DNA of 64,000 bases, from the NCBI RefSeq assembly GCF_016213215.1, contig NZ_JACRAW010000159.1, forward strand, positions 1-64,000, given 5' to 3'. How positions within the stretch are numbered: position 1 is the first letter of the stretch; every line of letters starts with the position of its first letter. The stretch comes from Bradyrhizobium sp. (GTDB lineage: Bacteria > Pseudomonadota > Alphaproteobacteria > Rhizobiales > Xanthobacteraceae). A program made the translations under genes and the position numbers. Positions 52,923 through 63,651 of the stretch are shown piece after piece. The notes under the pieces were generated by a model. It was not told where the DNA came from and did no database searches. It saw nothing but the letters and a program-made list of their open reading frames with translations.

Positions 52923-54095
52923 CTAGCCCGCGGGCATGGTCTTCTCGACCAGGCGGACCCAGTAGGAGGCGCCGTGTCCGAGGATGGCGTCGTTGAACTG
53001 GTAGGCCGGGTGATGGCACTCCTTGCCGTCACCCATGCCGAGCAGGATGAAGGCGCCGGGACGCTCCTCCAGCATGAAGGCGAAATCCTCGCCGCCCATC
53101 AGCGGCACGACTCGCTCGTTCACCCGTTCGGGTCCGACGATGTCGCGGGCGACGTCGGCCGCGACGGCAGCCTCTCGCTCGTGGTTCATCGTCACCGGAT
53201 ACATGCGCGTGTATTTCGTCTCGGCGGATCCGCCCAGGGCGCGCGCGATCCCGTCGGCGACCTCGCCAATCCGGCGTTCGACGAGATTCCGAACTTCGGG
53301 ATCCAGCGTGCGCACCGTGCCTCGCAAAAGGGCGGTCTCCGGAATGATGTTGAAGGCAGTGCCGGCGTGAAATTCGCAGATCGAGATCACGGCCGATTTG
53401 AGCGGATCGACGTTGCGCGCCACGATCGATTGCAGTCCGTTGACGATCTGCGCACCGATCAGCACGCTGTCGACGGCCTTGTGCGGGCCGGCGCCGCCGT
53501 GGCCGCCTTTTCCGCGGACCGTAATCTCGACGCTGTCGGCCGAAGCGAGGATTGGTCCCGGCGTGATGGCGAAATGGCCTTCGGGAACGCCCGGCATGTT
53601 GTGCATGCCGTAGACTTCCTGGATGCCCCAGCGCGTCATCAGTCCGTCGTCGATCATGGCCTTGCCGCCGGCGCCGCCTTCCTCGGCGGGCTGGAAGATG
53701 ACGATCGCGGTGCCGTCGAAATTGCGCGTCTCGGCGAGATATTTGGCGGCCCCTAACAGCATGGCGGTGTGCCCGTCATGACCGCAGGCGTGCATCAGGC
53801 CCGGCGTCTTGGATGCGTAGGGGAGGCCCGAGGTTTCCTCGATCGGCAACGCGTCCATGTCGGCGCGAAGCCCGATCGTCTTGCCGGAGGTGCTCTTGCG
53901 GCCGCGGATGACGCCGACCACGCCGGTGCGCCCGATTCCCGTCGTCACCTCGTCGCAGCCGAATTCGCGCAGGCGGTCAGCGACGATCCCGGCGGTGCGG
54001 TGCACTTCGTAAAGCAGTTCCGGATGCTCATGGAAATCATGACGCCAGGCGGCCATTTCGTCGGAGAGGGCGGCGATGCGATTGATGATGGGCAT
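52923..54095 (-). CDS. M20D-family amidohydrolase (hippurate hydrolase-like)
   Basis: 390 residues, cytoplasmic. Metal ligands in GLMHACGHDGHTAMLLGAA and QPAEEGGAGGKAMIDDG, with the dimerisation lid domain around ADSVEITVRGKGGHGG. Cleaves N-acyl amino acids such as hippurate. ATG 54095 (MPIINRIAALSDEM) is chosen; the upstream extension is not conserved. Confidence 0.93.
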   Translation of the reverse strand: MPIINRIAALSDEMAAWRHDFHEHPELLYEVHRTAGIVADRLREFGCDEVTTGIGRTGVVGVIRGRKSTSGKTIGLRADMDALPIEETSGLPYASKTPGLMHACGHDGHTAMLLGAAKYLAETRNFDGTAIVIFQPAEEGGAGGKAMIDDGLMTRWGIQEVYGMHNMPGVPEGHFAITPGPILASADSVEITVRGKGGHGGAGPHKAVDSVLIGAQIVNGLQSIVARNVDPLKSAVISICEFHAGTAFNIIPETALLRGTVRTLDPEVRNLVERRIGEVADGIARALGGSAETKYTRMYPVTMNHEREAAVAADVARDIVGPERVNERVVPLMGGEDFAFMLEERPGAFILLGMGDGKECHHPAYQFNDAILGHGASYWVRLVEKTMPAG

Positions 54096-54354
54096 GAGAA
54101 GTGTCGTCTGCTCGCTGTAAAGAGTAATGGGCGGGAAGAAGCTGGCCGACATTGGCCGGCAGAGCGCGGTGTGCGCACAAATATGAACGGAAGCGCGCCA
54201 TCGGGCAAGTCGGGCTCGAACGACAATGCCACAGAGAAATGGGAGCCCATCTGGGCCCCTTGCCTTGAGTTGAGCTGTGCCTGCCCAAGAGTTCAGCACG
54301 GCCTTGCACCCCGCAGCGTTGGGTGCAGTTCGTCGAGGCTGGGAGCTGCGTCGG

Positions 54355-54942
54355 CTAGTGCCGTTCGGCTTCAGCCTCTTGCTCCAGCTTCAGGATATGC
54401 ACTCTCAGCGCATTGAACACGCTTTCGGCGACATCGCTGAACAGCGGATTCTTATGACGGGTCGAGGCAGAAGCGATCTCCGACCAGTCTTCAGGTTTCA
54501 ATGCCTTGACGGCGGCAGGAATGAAGTCCCGATCCTCCATTACGATGTGACGACGCTCCTGCTCTATGAAATCACGAACGATGGTGTCGACATCTTGCCG
54601 GAGAACCTCGCGATCCGCGAGGATACTGTCGACCGCTTCCGCGACGCGGCGCAGGCGTTCGGCGCCTCTTTGGTGCTCGCGGTCGAGATCGCCAACCTTT
54701 GCCGCCGCGGCGGGATCGCGAATTTTAAGCTTGGCGAAGACCAGGTCTTCCTGGGGGTGGTGGTATGACTTCGGATAAACTTCGAAATAATCAAGGATCG
54801 CGCGAATAACCTCGTAGTCGGGGCGGTCTCCGCGGTCGAAAATCTCAAGTTCCCTTTCGAGGATGGCGAGCAGCTTTTCGATATTTCGATGCTCTCGGCT
54901 TAGAAGCTCAATGATCATATTGAATCGATCCACACAGTGCAC
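54355..54942 (-). CDS. Hemerythrin-domain protein
   Basis: About 190 residues; the iron-binding His/Glu set is visible as SREHRNIEKLL, PKSYHHPQEDLVF, DREHQRGAERL and EQERRHIVMEDRDF. These bind a di-iron centre used for oxygen or nitric-oxide sensing or repair. An in-frame ATG at 54918 (MIIELLSREH) may be the true start. Confidence 0.92.
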   Translation of the reverse strand: MHCVDRFNMIIELLSREHRNIEKLLAILERELEIFDRGDRPDYEVIRAILDYFEVYPKSYHHPQEDLVFAKLKIRDPAAAAKVGDLDREHQRGAERLRRVAEAVDSILADREVLRQDVDTIVRDFIEQERRHIVMEDRDFIPAAVKALKPEDWSEIASASTRHKNPLFSDVAESVFNALRVHILKLEQEAEAERH

Positions 54943-55024
54943 TGTTCAAAACTAGGACTGTGAATGCTGCCAGCCTTTGCGCTGGATCAAATCCAAGAGG
55001 GGGTGAAGGCCGATCCGGGGCGAT

Positions 55025-55666
55025 TCAGGCCTTCGCCGGGAGCAGAAGGTGCCTCAACTTCAGAACGGCGCTGTCCGGCGTCGTCAGGACCGGCAAGCCG
55101 GTTGCTTCGGCGACGAGCGGAGCCGCCCGCGCCAGGCTGAACTGGGCCAACGCAATAACGTCGCAATCGCACAACTCCTTGGAGGCTTCGGCGACCAGAG
55201 CATCGTGCTCGGCAGGGTAGCCGCGATCGAGCGCCACGAGCGCACCGTCGGCGAGCTTGGGCACGATCTCGACGGAAGCGGGAAACTCGCGCGGCATCGA
55301 CGCCAGCGTCGGGGCGAAGGTCGAGAGCAGGCCGATCCTGCGCCCTTTGGCCGCGGCCTGCTCGATCATCGCCTCGTTGGGCTTGAGCACCGGCATCGGC
55401 GCCTGCGCCCGGGCCACCGCCTCGATGCACGGGCCGAAGGCGGAGCAGGTGAACAGGATTGCGTTGCTGCGGGTCGAAGCCGCATAGCGACCGAGCCTCA
55501 GAAACCGTTCGCTCATCGCGTCGGTGAGCCTGCCCTCGCGCGCCAGATCGCCGGAGAGGCTGTCGTCGAGAAGGTTCATCAGCTGCGCCTCCGGCCAAAG
55601 CCTCGCGAACGAGGCTTCGATCGGAGCGACCGAATGTTTCAGCGCGTGGATGAGGGCGATGCGCAT
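55025..55666 (-). CDS. Asp/Glu racemase-superfamily protein
   Basis: 213 residues. IHALKHSVAPIEASF opens an AroM/Asp-Glu racemase-type fold, and the first catalytic Cys is in AILFTCSAFGPCIEAV. Where the second Cys is expected the sequence reads DVIALAQFSLA. So a true two-base racemase is doubtful; maleate isomerase-like or a lone-Cys role is possible. ATG 55666. Lies 52 bases beyond the aminotransferase stop. Confidence 0.8.
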   Translation of the reverse strand: MRIALIHALKHSVAPIEASFARLWPEAQLMNLLDDSLSGDLAREGRLTDAMSERFLRLGRYAASTRSNAILFTCSAFGPCIEAVARAQAPMPVLKPNEAMIEQAAAKGRRIGLLSTFAPTLASMPREFPASVEIVPKLADGALVALDRGYPAEHDALVAEASKELCDCDVIALAQFSLARAAPLVAEATGLPVLTTPDSAVLKLRHLLLPAKA

Positions 55667-55718
55667 CGTTGCAGTCTTTGGACCTATTCTCCCGGCGGGC
55701 GGGACGAGGTGAACCGTC

Positions 55719-57068
55719 TCAGTGATCGATGCTCCGCAATGCGCTATCGACGGCGGTGCCGAGCTTTTCGACGATGAGGTCGATATCGTCTGATGTGACG
55801 ATATAGGGCGGCGCCAGCACGACGTGGTCACCTATGCGGCCGTCCTTCGTTCCGCCCATCGGGTAACACGCCAGGCCATTCGCGAAGGCCGCGGCCTTGA
55901 TGCGCTGATGGAGTTTGAAGCCGGGATCAAAGGAGGTTCGCGTGGTGCGATCGGCCACCAGCTCGATGGCCTGGAACAGGCCGCGGCCACGGATATCGCC
56001 GACGTGACGGTGATTGCCGAAGCGTTCGGTCAGCCGCTGCTCAAGTTGCCTGCCGCGTTCCTTGACCTTCTCGAGCAGGTTTTCGTCGCGGATGATGTTC
56101 TGCACCTCGAGCGCGGCGGCGCAGGCGAGGGGATGCCCAAGATAGGTATGGCCGTGCTGGAACGCGCCCGAACCGTCGCGGATGGTATCGATGATCGTTC
56201 CGCGCGCGAGCATCGCGCCGATCGGCTGGTAGCCGCCGCCGAGCCCCTTGGCGACGGCCTGGATGTCGGGCGCGATGCCTTCCTGCTGCCACGCATGCGT
56301 TGTCCCGGTGCGGCCCATGCCGCACATGACCTCGTCGAGGATGAGGAGCGCGCCGTGGCGATCGCAGATCTCGCGAACGCTGCGGAAATAGCCTTCGGGC
56401 GCCGGCACGCATCCCGCGGTGGCGCCGACGACCGGCTCCGCAATGAACGCGGCAACGGTCGCCGGACCAAGGCGCTCGAATTCTGCTTCAAGCTCGGCCG
56501 AAAGGCGGGCAACGAAACCGGCTTCAGATTCGTCCTCGCTCTTCTCGTGGTAAGAGAATGCGGGCGTCACATGGCTGAACGCGGGTGACAGCAGCGGCGC
56601 GTAGGGCGCGCGACGCCAGGCATTGCCGCCGGCCGCCAGCGCGCCGAGGGTATTGCCGTGATAGCTCTGCCGCCGCGCGATGAAGCGCTGGCGCTCCGGC
56701 TCGCCGCGCTCGAGAAAATATTGCCGCGCGAGCTTGATGCTGGCTTCGATCGCCTCCGATCCGCCGCTGACGAAATACGCATAGGCAAGCCCGCCGAGCT
56801 CTTCCCCCACGAGTTGGTCGGCGAGCGCCTCGGCCGGCTCCGAGGTGAAGAACGAGGTGTGGGCATAGGCGATCTTCGAGGCCTGCCTGGATAACGCCTC
56901 AAGCACGCGCGGATGCTGATGGCCGAGGCAGGAAACGGCCGCGCCGCCGGAGGCATCGAGGATCCGGCGGCCGTCTTCGGCAATCAGCCAGACGCCTTCG
57001 CCGCCGATCGCCTTGGGCGGTGTTTCGCGCAGGCTACGGTGCAGCACGCGGCTTGGTCGAGCGGCCAT
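55719..57068 (-). CDS. Class III (fold type I) aminotransferase
   Basis: 449 residues, PLP-dependent, aspartate aminotransferase family of the omega-amino acid/acetylornithine type. LLILDEVMCGMGRTG (Asp binding PLP N1), then IQAVAKGLGGGYQPIGAML with the Schiff-base Lys; YHGNTLGALAAGGN is the phosphate site. Substrate unknown. Upstream of the racemase-like gene on the same strand, possibly one operon. Confidence 0.92.
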   Translation of the reverse strand: MAARPSRVLHRSLRETPPKAIGGEGVWLIAEDGRRILDASGGAAVSCLGHQHPRVLEALSRQASKIAYAHTSFFTSEPAEALADQLVGEELGGLAYAYFVSGGSEAIEASIKLARQYFLERGEPERQRFIARRQSYHGNTLGALAAGGNAWRRAPYAPLLSPAFSHVTPAFSYHEKSEDESEAGFVARLSAELEAEFERLGPATVAAFIAEPVVGATAGCVPAPEGYFRSVREICDRHGALLILDEVMCGMGRTGTTHAWQQEGIAPDIQAVAKGLGGGYQPIGAMLARGTIIDTIRDGSGAFQHGHTYLGHPLACAAALEVQNIIRDENLLEKVKERGRQLEQRLTERFGNHRHVGDIRGRGLFQAIELVADRTTRTSFDPGFKLHQRIKAAAFANGLACYPMGGTKDGRIGDHVVLAPPYIVTSDDIDLIVEKLGTAVDSALRSIDH

Positions 57069-57434
57069 GGTTCAACCTTTCTCTGCAACATATTGCGGCT
57101 CAGCAAATTCATTCTGCTGGCAGATAAGAGCGAATAGCGCGCAGAATTAGCCCAGTCTAACCCGCCGCGTTGTCACGGGACAACGGCAGATTGCCATCGG
57201 CTAATCCGCCCTGGTTTTGCTTTGCCAGGTCTCGCTACAGCCGGCGCCTCGAGCAAACCAGGCAGGATGACAAATCAGGCTGGGCGGGGATCGACAACAG
57301 GCCGCTTCAGCCATCAGCCCTTGCGATTCAAGAGTTACCGCACCTGTGAACAGGCTCACAGCGACGGCGGGGTTAGCGGATTAGGATCATTTCGGAATTC
57401 GTGGTGGCAATTCCTCATCCAAAGGAGATTCATC
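57069..57434. other. Divergent intergenic region
   Basis: 366 bases between the aminotransferase and the small secreted protein, which start outward from it. No supported gene. It should contain both promoters; AAAGGAG at 57421-57427 is the ribosome site of the right-hand gene. Confidence 0.4.
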
Positions 57435-57725
57435 ATGAAACGCTTGTTCGTGTCTGCAGCCATTACGTTGCTCATGCTGAGAGGCGCCGCTGTAGCGGCT
57501 GCGGAGCTTCCCACCTATGAACGGATGGGCTTCCCGATCTCCGCACACCAGATTTCCGTGATGGGATCGGCCAATATCGAGGAAGCTTCACCTGCTCCAA
57601 CGCTGACATTGGGCGGCATGCCGGCTTCTCCCCATCACATCGCCGTCTTGTCTCCGCGCCCGAGAATAACCGACGAGGCGTTGACCATGGGCTTCGGCAA
57701 AGCTGCTGCTGCGATGCCACGCTAG
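57435..57725 (+). CDS. Small secreted protein
   Basis: 96 residues: signal peptide (KRLFVSAAITLLMLRGAAVAAAE) and a short soluble tail containing PISAHQISVMG and SPHHIAVLSP, an internal sequence echo. Strong ribosome site. I recall similar small proteins in Bradyrhizobium; function unknown. Confidence 0.75.
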   Translation: MKRLFVSAAITLLMLRGAAVAAAELPTYERMGFPISAHQISVMGSANIEEASPAPTLTLGGMPASPHHIAVLSPRPRITDEALTMGFGKAAAAMPR

Positions 57726-57820
57726 ATTGGAGAGCCGTTGCGGGCGGCTAGTCTTGCGCTGGAAGTCGGGAGAGGTGACCCGCGAAGACGATGGCGCGGC
57801 AGCGTCATCGCCGTCAACAC

Positions 57821-58276
57821 TCATTGGCCGGACGTGGCCGATCGCAGGAAGGAAACTATCCGTGTTCTCTCCTCAGCGGATGCTAGTCCGCCATACGGCT
57901 TCATGTTGTGGCCTGGCACCACCTCATCGGGATTGGCGATGAAGCGGTCAAGATTCTCCTCGTTCCACACGAAGCCTGCTTCCTTCATCGCGGCGGAGTA
58001 GCCGTAACCGGATAACGAGCCGGCTTTCCTTCCGATGATCTTGTGCAGGTTAGGGCCCAGCCGATTGTCGCCCTCCTTGGTCGTATGGCAGGTCCGACAG
58101 GCATTGTTGTACAGCAGCTGTCCTGACTCGGCTGCGCCTTGCCGAGCCGGCTCCTGTCCGTAGGAGGGCGACAACAGCGTGCACGTCATCCCACCGGCCA
58201 CTGAGAGCGCGCGCGCCCAATGCCGCCTCGGTGCACGGCGGTGTGGGCGAGGGAACTTCGGTCTGTCGAAGAGCAT
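57821..58276 (-). CDS. Class I c-type cytochrome
   Basis: 151 residues. Basic N-terminus and hydrophobic export segment (WARALSVAGGMTCTLLSP), then the haem motif CRTCH (within NNACRTCHTTK) and the distal Met in PGHNMKPYGGL. Resembles short cytochrome c2/c-552 electron carriers of the periplasm. Could accept electrons from dehydrogenases; no special partner is adjacent. Confidence 0.92.
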   Translation of the reverse strand: MLFDRPKFPRPHRRAPRRHWARALSVAGGMTCTLLSPSYGQEPARQGAAESGQLLYNNACRTCHTTKEGDNRLGPNLHKIIGRKAGSLSGYGYSAAMKEAGFVWNEENLDRFIANPDEVVPGHNMKPYGGLASAEERTRIVSFLRSATSGQ

Positions 58277-58479
58277 GATCGCTGTCGCCGGTTCAATCTA
58301 GCAACACGGGCGAAGCGATTATGTGCCAATCACAGAGACATTTTCGGCTGTCTTGACCCTGATCCGCTATATTCGGGGCGAGCCGGCTCAGGCCCTTTGG
58401 CCGCCCGGAATCTGGAGGTTGCGATGCGGCATTCCCAGGCAATGCCCGTGTGAGTTCCCCTCCAACAACCCCCGAGTTC

Positions 58480-59787
<1,308 letters not shown>

Positions 59788-59991
59788 CGAGGGCTCCGGG
59801 CAGAGTGGGGCGGGTCGCGGCGCGACTTCCGGCCAATTGTTTTTTACGCCGCCCTTTAGCAGATCGTACCGGAAGAGGCCACCCGCGGCGGCCGGCCCAA
59901 GGTGGAAAACCGGCCGGCTTTGGCGCATGGTGTTTGATGTTCCTCAAGCCTGGCGAATGATGCGGCACTTAGGCTTGAAAGGGAGGAAAGC

Positions 59992-60732
59992 GTGCTGCTG
60001 GCAGTTTTTGCGGACATCCATGCCAACCGGCAGGCCTTCAGCGCGTGCCTTGAGGGCGCGCGCGCGCGCGGTGCCGAGCAGGCCCTTCTGTTGGGTGATT
60101 TCGTCGGCTATGGCGCCGACCCGGAGTGGGTGGTCGATACCGTGATGGGGCTGGTCGAGAGGGGAGCGGTGGCGGTGCGGGGCAACCACGATAACGCCGT
60201 CGGCAGCTCCCGCGAGGGGATGAACGCCGAGGCGCAGATGGCAATCGAGTGGACGAGGGGGCGGCTGGGAGCTGAGCAGCGGCGCTTCCTCGCCGAGCTG
60301 CCGCTATCCGTCGAGGACGACGACCGGCTGTACGTGCATTCGGAGGCGTCGAACCCGGCAAGATGGAACTATGTGAGATCGACGGCCGATGCCGCTCGCA
60401 GCCTGATTGCGACGTCCGCCCACGTGACCTTTTGCGGCCACATTCACCGGCCCGCGCTCTATTCCATGTCGGTGACGGCTAAGATGACGGGTTTCGTGCC
60501 GAAGACCGACGTGCCGGTGCAGCTCACCCGCGGCCGGCAGTGGCTTGCCGTGCTCGGCTCGGTGGGCCAGCCGCGCGATGGCAATCCGGCCGCGGCGTTC
60601 GCGATGTTCGATACCGAGTCTGGCGAGCTAACCTATTGCCGCGTGCCTTACGACATCGACACCGCCGCGAACCGGATCCGGGAGAACGGCCTGCCGCATT
60701 GGCTCGCCGAACGCCTGCGGCAGGGGCGCTGA
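59992..60732 (+). CDS. Metallophosphoesterase
   Basis: 246 residues, calcineurin-like fold: AVFADIHANRQAF (DxH), LLGDFVGYGADP (GDxxxxG), VRGNHDNAV (GNHD), and FCGHIHRP (GHxH), a complete metal set. GTG start with GGGAGG 6 bases upstream. Resembles YfcE/ApaH-type diesterases, and protein phosphatases of the PPP group. Ends three bases before the kinase gene, so they are likely one operon. Confidence 0.92.
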   Translation: MLLAVFADIHANRQAFSACLEGARARGAEQALLLGDFVGYGADPEWVVDTVMGLVERGAVAVRGNHDNAVGSSREGMNAEAQMAIEWTRGRLGAEQRRFLAELPLSVEDDDRLYVHSEASNPARWNYVRSTADAARSLIATSAHVTFCGHIHRPALYSMSVTAKMTGFVPKTDVPVQLTRGRQWLAVLGSVGQPRDGNPAAAFAMFDTESGELTYCRVPYDIDTAANRIRENGLPHWLAERLRQGR

Positions 60733-60735
60733 AGG

Positions 60736-62184
60736 ATGCCTAAATCGCTGATCAAATCCGGCGCGGTCATCGACGGCTTCACCGTCGGTGAGTGCGTGCA
60801 CCGTGGCGGCATGGCGACGCTGTGGACCGTCACTCATCCCGACTTCGACATGCCGCTCCTGATGAAGGTGCCGCGCGTCTCCGAGGGCGAGGATCCGGCC
60901 GCGATCGTCAGCTTCGAGATGGAGCAGATGATCCTGCCGCGGCTTGCCGGACCGCACGTGCCGATGTGCTTCGGGACCGGCGGTTTTTCTCGCCAAGCCT
61001 ATATCGTCCTGGAGCTCATCCCCGGCAACACGCTGTACGGCCGGCTGCCCGATCTGCCCCTGACTTACGACGAGGCTCGCCTCCTGGTGGCGAAGATCGC
61101 GTCCGCGCTCGCCGATCTGCACCGCCAGAACGTGATCCATCACGACATCAAGCCGAGCAGCATCATGTTTCGCCCGAGCGGCGAGGCCGTGCTGATCGAT
61201 TACGGGCTGTCGCACCACAATCATCTGCCCGACCTTCTGCAGGAGGAATTCCGCCTGCCTTACGGAACAGCGCCCTATATGGCGCCGGAGCGCCTGCTCG
61301 GCGTGCGCGACGATCCGCGCAGCGACCTGTTTTCGCTCGGCGTGCTGCTCTACTTCTTCACCACGGGCGAGCGTCCGTTCGGCGAGGCCGAGACGTTGCG
61401 CGCGATGCGGCGGCGGCTGTGGCGCGATCCGCACCCGCCGCGCAAACTGCGCTCCGACTATCCGCCGTGGCTGCAGGAGGTGGTGCTGCGCTGCCTGGAG
61501 ATCGAGCCGGTGTGGCGCTATCCGACCGCCTCGCAACTGGCCTTCGACCTGACCCATCCCGACCAGGTCAAGCTCACCACGCGATCGGAGCGGCTCAAGC
61601 GCGACCCGTTGAGCACGGTGTGGCGGCGCCGCTTCAATCAGGGTGCAATACAGCCGAAGCCGAAATCGGACGTCGCCGCGCAACTCGCATCGAGCCCGAT
61701 CGTGGCGGTCGCACTCGATATGGCCGAAGGCGCGCCGGAATTGAACGAGGCGCTGCGCGTCACTACCCAGCGCATTCTCGCAACCCTGCCGGCGGCACGG
61801 CTGGCCTGCCTCAACGTGCTGAGACTGAGCCGCATCGCGCTCGACCGCACCCTGGACGAGCAGGGCAGCAACAAGCATGTCGACCGGCTGGTGGCGCTAC
61901 AGCACTGGGCCGCGCCGCTGAAGCTGGACGAAAGCCGGTTGTCGGTGCACGTGCTGGAGGCGGTCGATCCGGCGACATCGATCCTGGAATTCGCCGCGGC
62001 CAATCACGTCGACCACATCATCATCGGCGCGCGGCAGAATTCGCTGGTGCGCACGCTGCTCGGCAGCGTCTCGGCCAAGGTCGCCTCGGAGGCGGGCTGC
62101 ACCGTGACGGTGGTGCGCCCGCCGCAACTGGCGCACTCCAGCTATGAGCACGCCGGCGCAGAAGCGGGTGAAGTTGCAGGGTAA
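60736..62184 (+). CDS. Serine/threonine protein kinase fused to a UspA domain
   Basis: 482 residues. N-terminal Hanks-type kinase (about 12-275): Gly loop GECVHRGGMATLW, Lys44 (LLMKVPR), catalytic loop HHDIKPSSIMF (136-146), DYG (155-157), YMAPERLLG, DLFSLGVLLYFF. The catalytic loop has Ser where the Mg-binding Asn belongs and HHD for HRD; DFG is DYG. C-terminal universal stress domain (about 325-470) with the ATP-site GARQNSLVRTLLGSVSAK. Follows the phosphoesterase gene, perhaps its counter-enzyme. Confidence 0.9.
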   Translation: MPKSLIKSGAVIDGFTVGECVHRGGMATLWTVTHPDFDMPLLMKVPRVSEGEDPAAIVSFEMEQMILPRLAGPHVPMCFGTGGFSRQAYIVLELIPGNTLYGRLPDLPLTYDEARLLVAKIASALADLHRQNVIHHDIKPSSIMFRPSGEAVLIDYGLSHHNHLPDLLQEEFRLPYGTAPYMAPERLLGVRDDPRSDLFSLGVLLYFFTTGERPFGEAETLRAMRRRLWRDPHPPRKLRSDYPPWLQEVVLRCLEIEPVWRYPTASQLAFDLTHPDQVKLTTRSERLKRDPLSTVWRRRFNQGAIQPKPKSDVAAQLASSPIVAVALDMAEGAPELNEALRVTTQRILATLPAARLACLNVLRLSRIALDRTLDEQGSNKHVDRLVALQHWAAPLKLDESRLSVHVLEAVDPATSILEFAAANHVDHIIIGARQNSLVRTLLGSVSAKVASEAGCTVTVVRPPQLAHSSYEHAGAEAGEVAG

Positions 62185-62203
62185 CCGATCCTGCAAGAGC
62201 CGG

Positions 62204-62389
62204 TCAGTGCCGGCGCAGCGGCAGGGTTTCGGTGGTTCGGATGTGACAATCCGGTTCGGTGCCGTCGTCGCATACGCCTGCCTCGCGTCGGATCCGGTCG
62301 TAGCGCCGGAAGAAGAAATCCAGGTCCGGATGCCGCCGCCGCGGCATAAGGCATCTGCGTTTGGGCTGAGGCTTCATGTTGGTACGCAT
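62204..62389 (-). CDS. Small arginine-rich hypothetical protein
   Basis: 61 residues, or fewer if it starts at the second Met (MKPQPKRRCLM). Very basic, with RRRHPDLDFFFRRYDRIRRE and a Cys-containing tail (GVCDDGTEPDCHIRTTE). No family known to me. Its codon use is unremarkable and it lies close to the next small frame, so it is kept at low confidence. Confidence 0.4.
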   Translation of the reverse strand: MRTNMKPQPKRRCLMPRRRHPDLDFFFRRYDRIRREAGVCDDGTEPDCHIRTTETLPLRRH

Positions 62390-62392
62390 GGC

Positions 62393-62539
62393 TCAAGCCC
62401 TACGTCTTTGCAGGTGGACAACGCGGGCGGAACTTCGGTCATTTCTCGCCGGCAGGGCCACATAGATGCAGCGGGCGGCGATTGCGGCGTTCAGGCCCAG
62501 CCATAACGCGATGCCAGTCCAGATCAGGGTCATCGTCAT
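62393..62539 (-). CDS. Small single-pass membrane protein
   Basis: 48 residues from ATG 62539: one membrane segment (TLIWTGIALWLGLNAAIAA) and a short basic tail (RSSARVVHLQRRRA). A longer frame to 62638 is possible. Conserved short membrane proteins of this kind exist, but function is unknown. Confidence 0.4.
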   Translation of the reverse strand: MTMTLIWTGIALWLGLNAAIAARCIYVALPARNDRSSARVVHLQRRRA

Positions 62540-62691
62540 GATGCGCACTCCCATGAGATCGGAGGCGCACCTTGTGCAACGATTCAACCAAATCCGGGAA
62601 GACCGGACGAGTACGGTCAGCACTTTAGCGGTGGGCATGGGAACTGCGGAACGTGCCGGAGTTCCACGAGACGATTAATGGTCGATGAGCT

Positions 62692-63393
62692 CTAGATGGC
62701 TTCGCCGCGGGCGCCGGCCGCTGCGTTGCGGATCGCGGCGATGTTGGTCTTGTAGGATTCCTGCGTGCCGCCTTTGAACACCGAGGTCCCGGCGACGAAC
62801 GCATTGGCGCCGGCAGCGGCAAGCGCGGCGGCGTTGTCCGGTCCGACTCCGCCGTCAACTTCAATGTCGATAGCGCGTCCCGCAGCCATGGCGCGGATGT
62901 CGCGGATCTTCGCGAGCGCGGAGGGAATGAAGGCCTGGCCGCCGAACCCGGGATTGACTGACATCACCAGAACGAGATCGATCATGTCGACGACGTACTC
63001 GATGGCGCTGATCGGAGTGGCTGGGTTGAGCGAGACGCCGGCCTTCTTGCCCAGCGCCCGGATCGCCTGCAGCGAGCGGTGCAGATGCGGACCTGCTTCG
63101 GCATGCACCGTGATTTGATCGCAGCCGGCGTCGGCGAAAGCCTCGAGATAGGGATCGCAAGGCGAGATCATCAGATGCGCGTCGAAGATCTTCCTGGTAT
63201 GCGGGCGCATCGCCTTGATGACGGCGGGGCCATAGGAGATGTTCGGAACGAAGTGCCCGTCCATCACGTCGAGATGGATCCAGTCGGCGCCGGCCGCGTC
63301 GACCGCGCGCACCTCTTCGCCGAGCTTGGAGAAGTCGGAGGCGAGGATCGACGGTGCGATAGCCAGAGGGCGGGGCGCGAATGGCTGGGTCAT
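62692..63393 (-). CDS. rpe: Ribulose-phosphate 3-epimerase
   Basis: 233 residues, TIM barrel. APSILASDFSKLGEEV, DWIHLDVMDGHFVPN and VMSVNPGFGGQAFIP are the signature strands with the metal ligands (His, Asp). Interconverts ribulose-5-phosphate and xylulose-5-phosphate in the pentose phosphate and Calvin pathways. ATG 63393. Confidence 0.97.
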   Translation of the reverse strand: MTQPFAPRPLAIAPSILASDFSKLGEEVRAVDAAGADWIHLDVMDGHFVPNISYGPAVIKAMRPHTRKIFDAHLMISPCDPYLEAFADAGCDQITVHAEAGPHLHRSLQAIRALGKKAGVSLNPATPISAIEYVVDMIDLVLVMSVNPGFGGQAFIPSALAKIRDIRAMAAGRAIDIEVDGGVGPDNAAALAAAGANAFVAGTSVFKGGTQESYKTNIAAIRNAAAGARGEAI

Positions 63394-63651
63394 GGGGGCC
63401 TTCCGAAAGCCGTTTCTGGAAGCATTGCGAAAACCGCTTCGCCTAACATGCGCCTTGCGCCGGAGCAATGCAGCAGGGCCACAGCCCGGCTGGGAAGATT
63501 TTGCCGCAGCGGCATGAATTGCCGGTGTTCTCCGCCCGATACGAGGGCCGGAAAGGCCGTTTTCATTGGGCTTTTTGCCATGGCACGCCGCTTGCTCGCC
63601 CCTTGCGGAAGCTGCCGGCCGTGATGGCGCGGCATCCGGTGGAGTTCTGCC

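Noticed and set aside
60628..61878. 416-codon minus-strand frame and a 451-codon plus-strand frame at 60792-62147
   Set aside because: Both are out-of-frame shadows of the kinase-UspA gene, whose own frame carries clear motifs.
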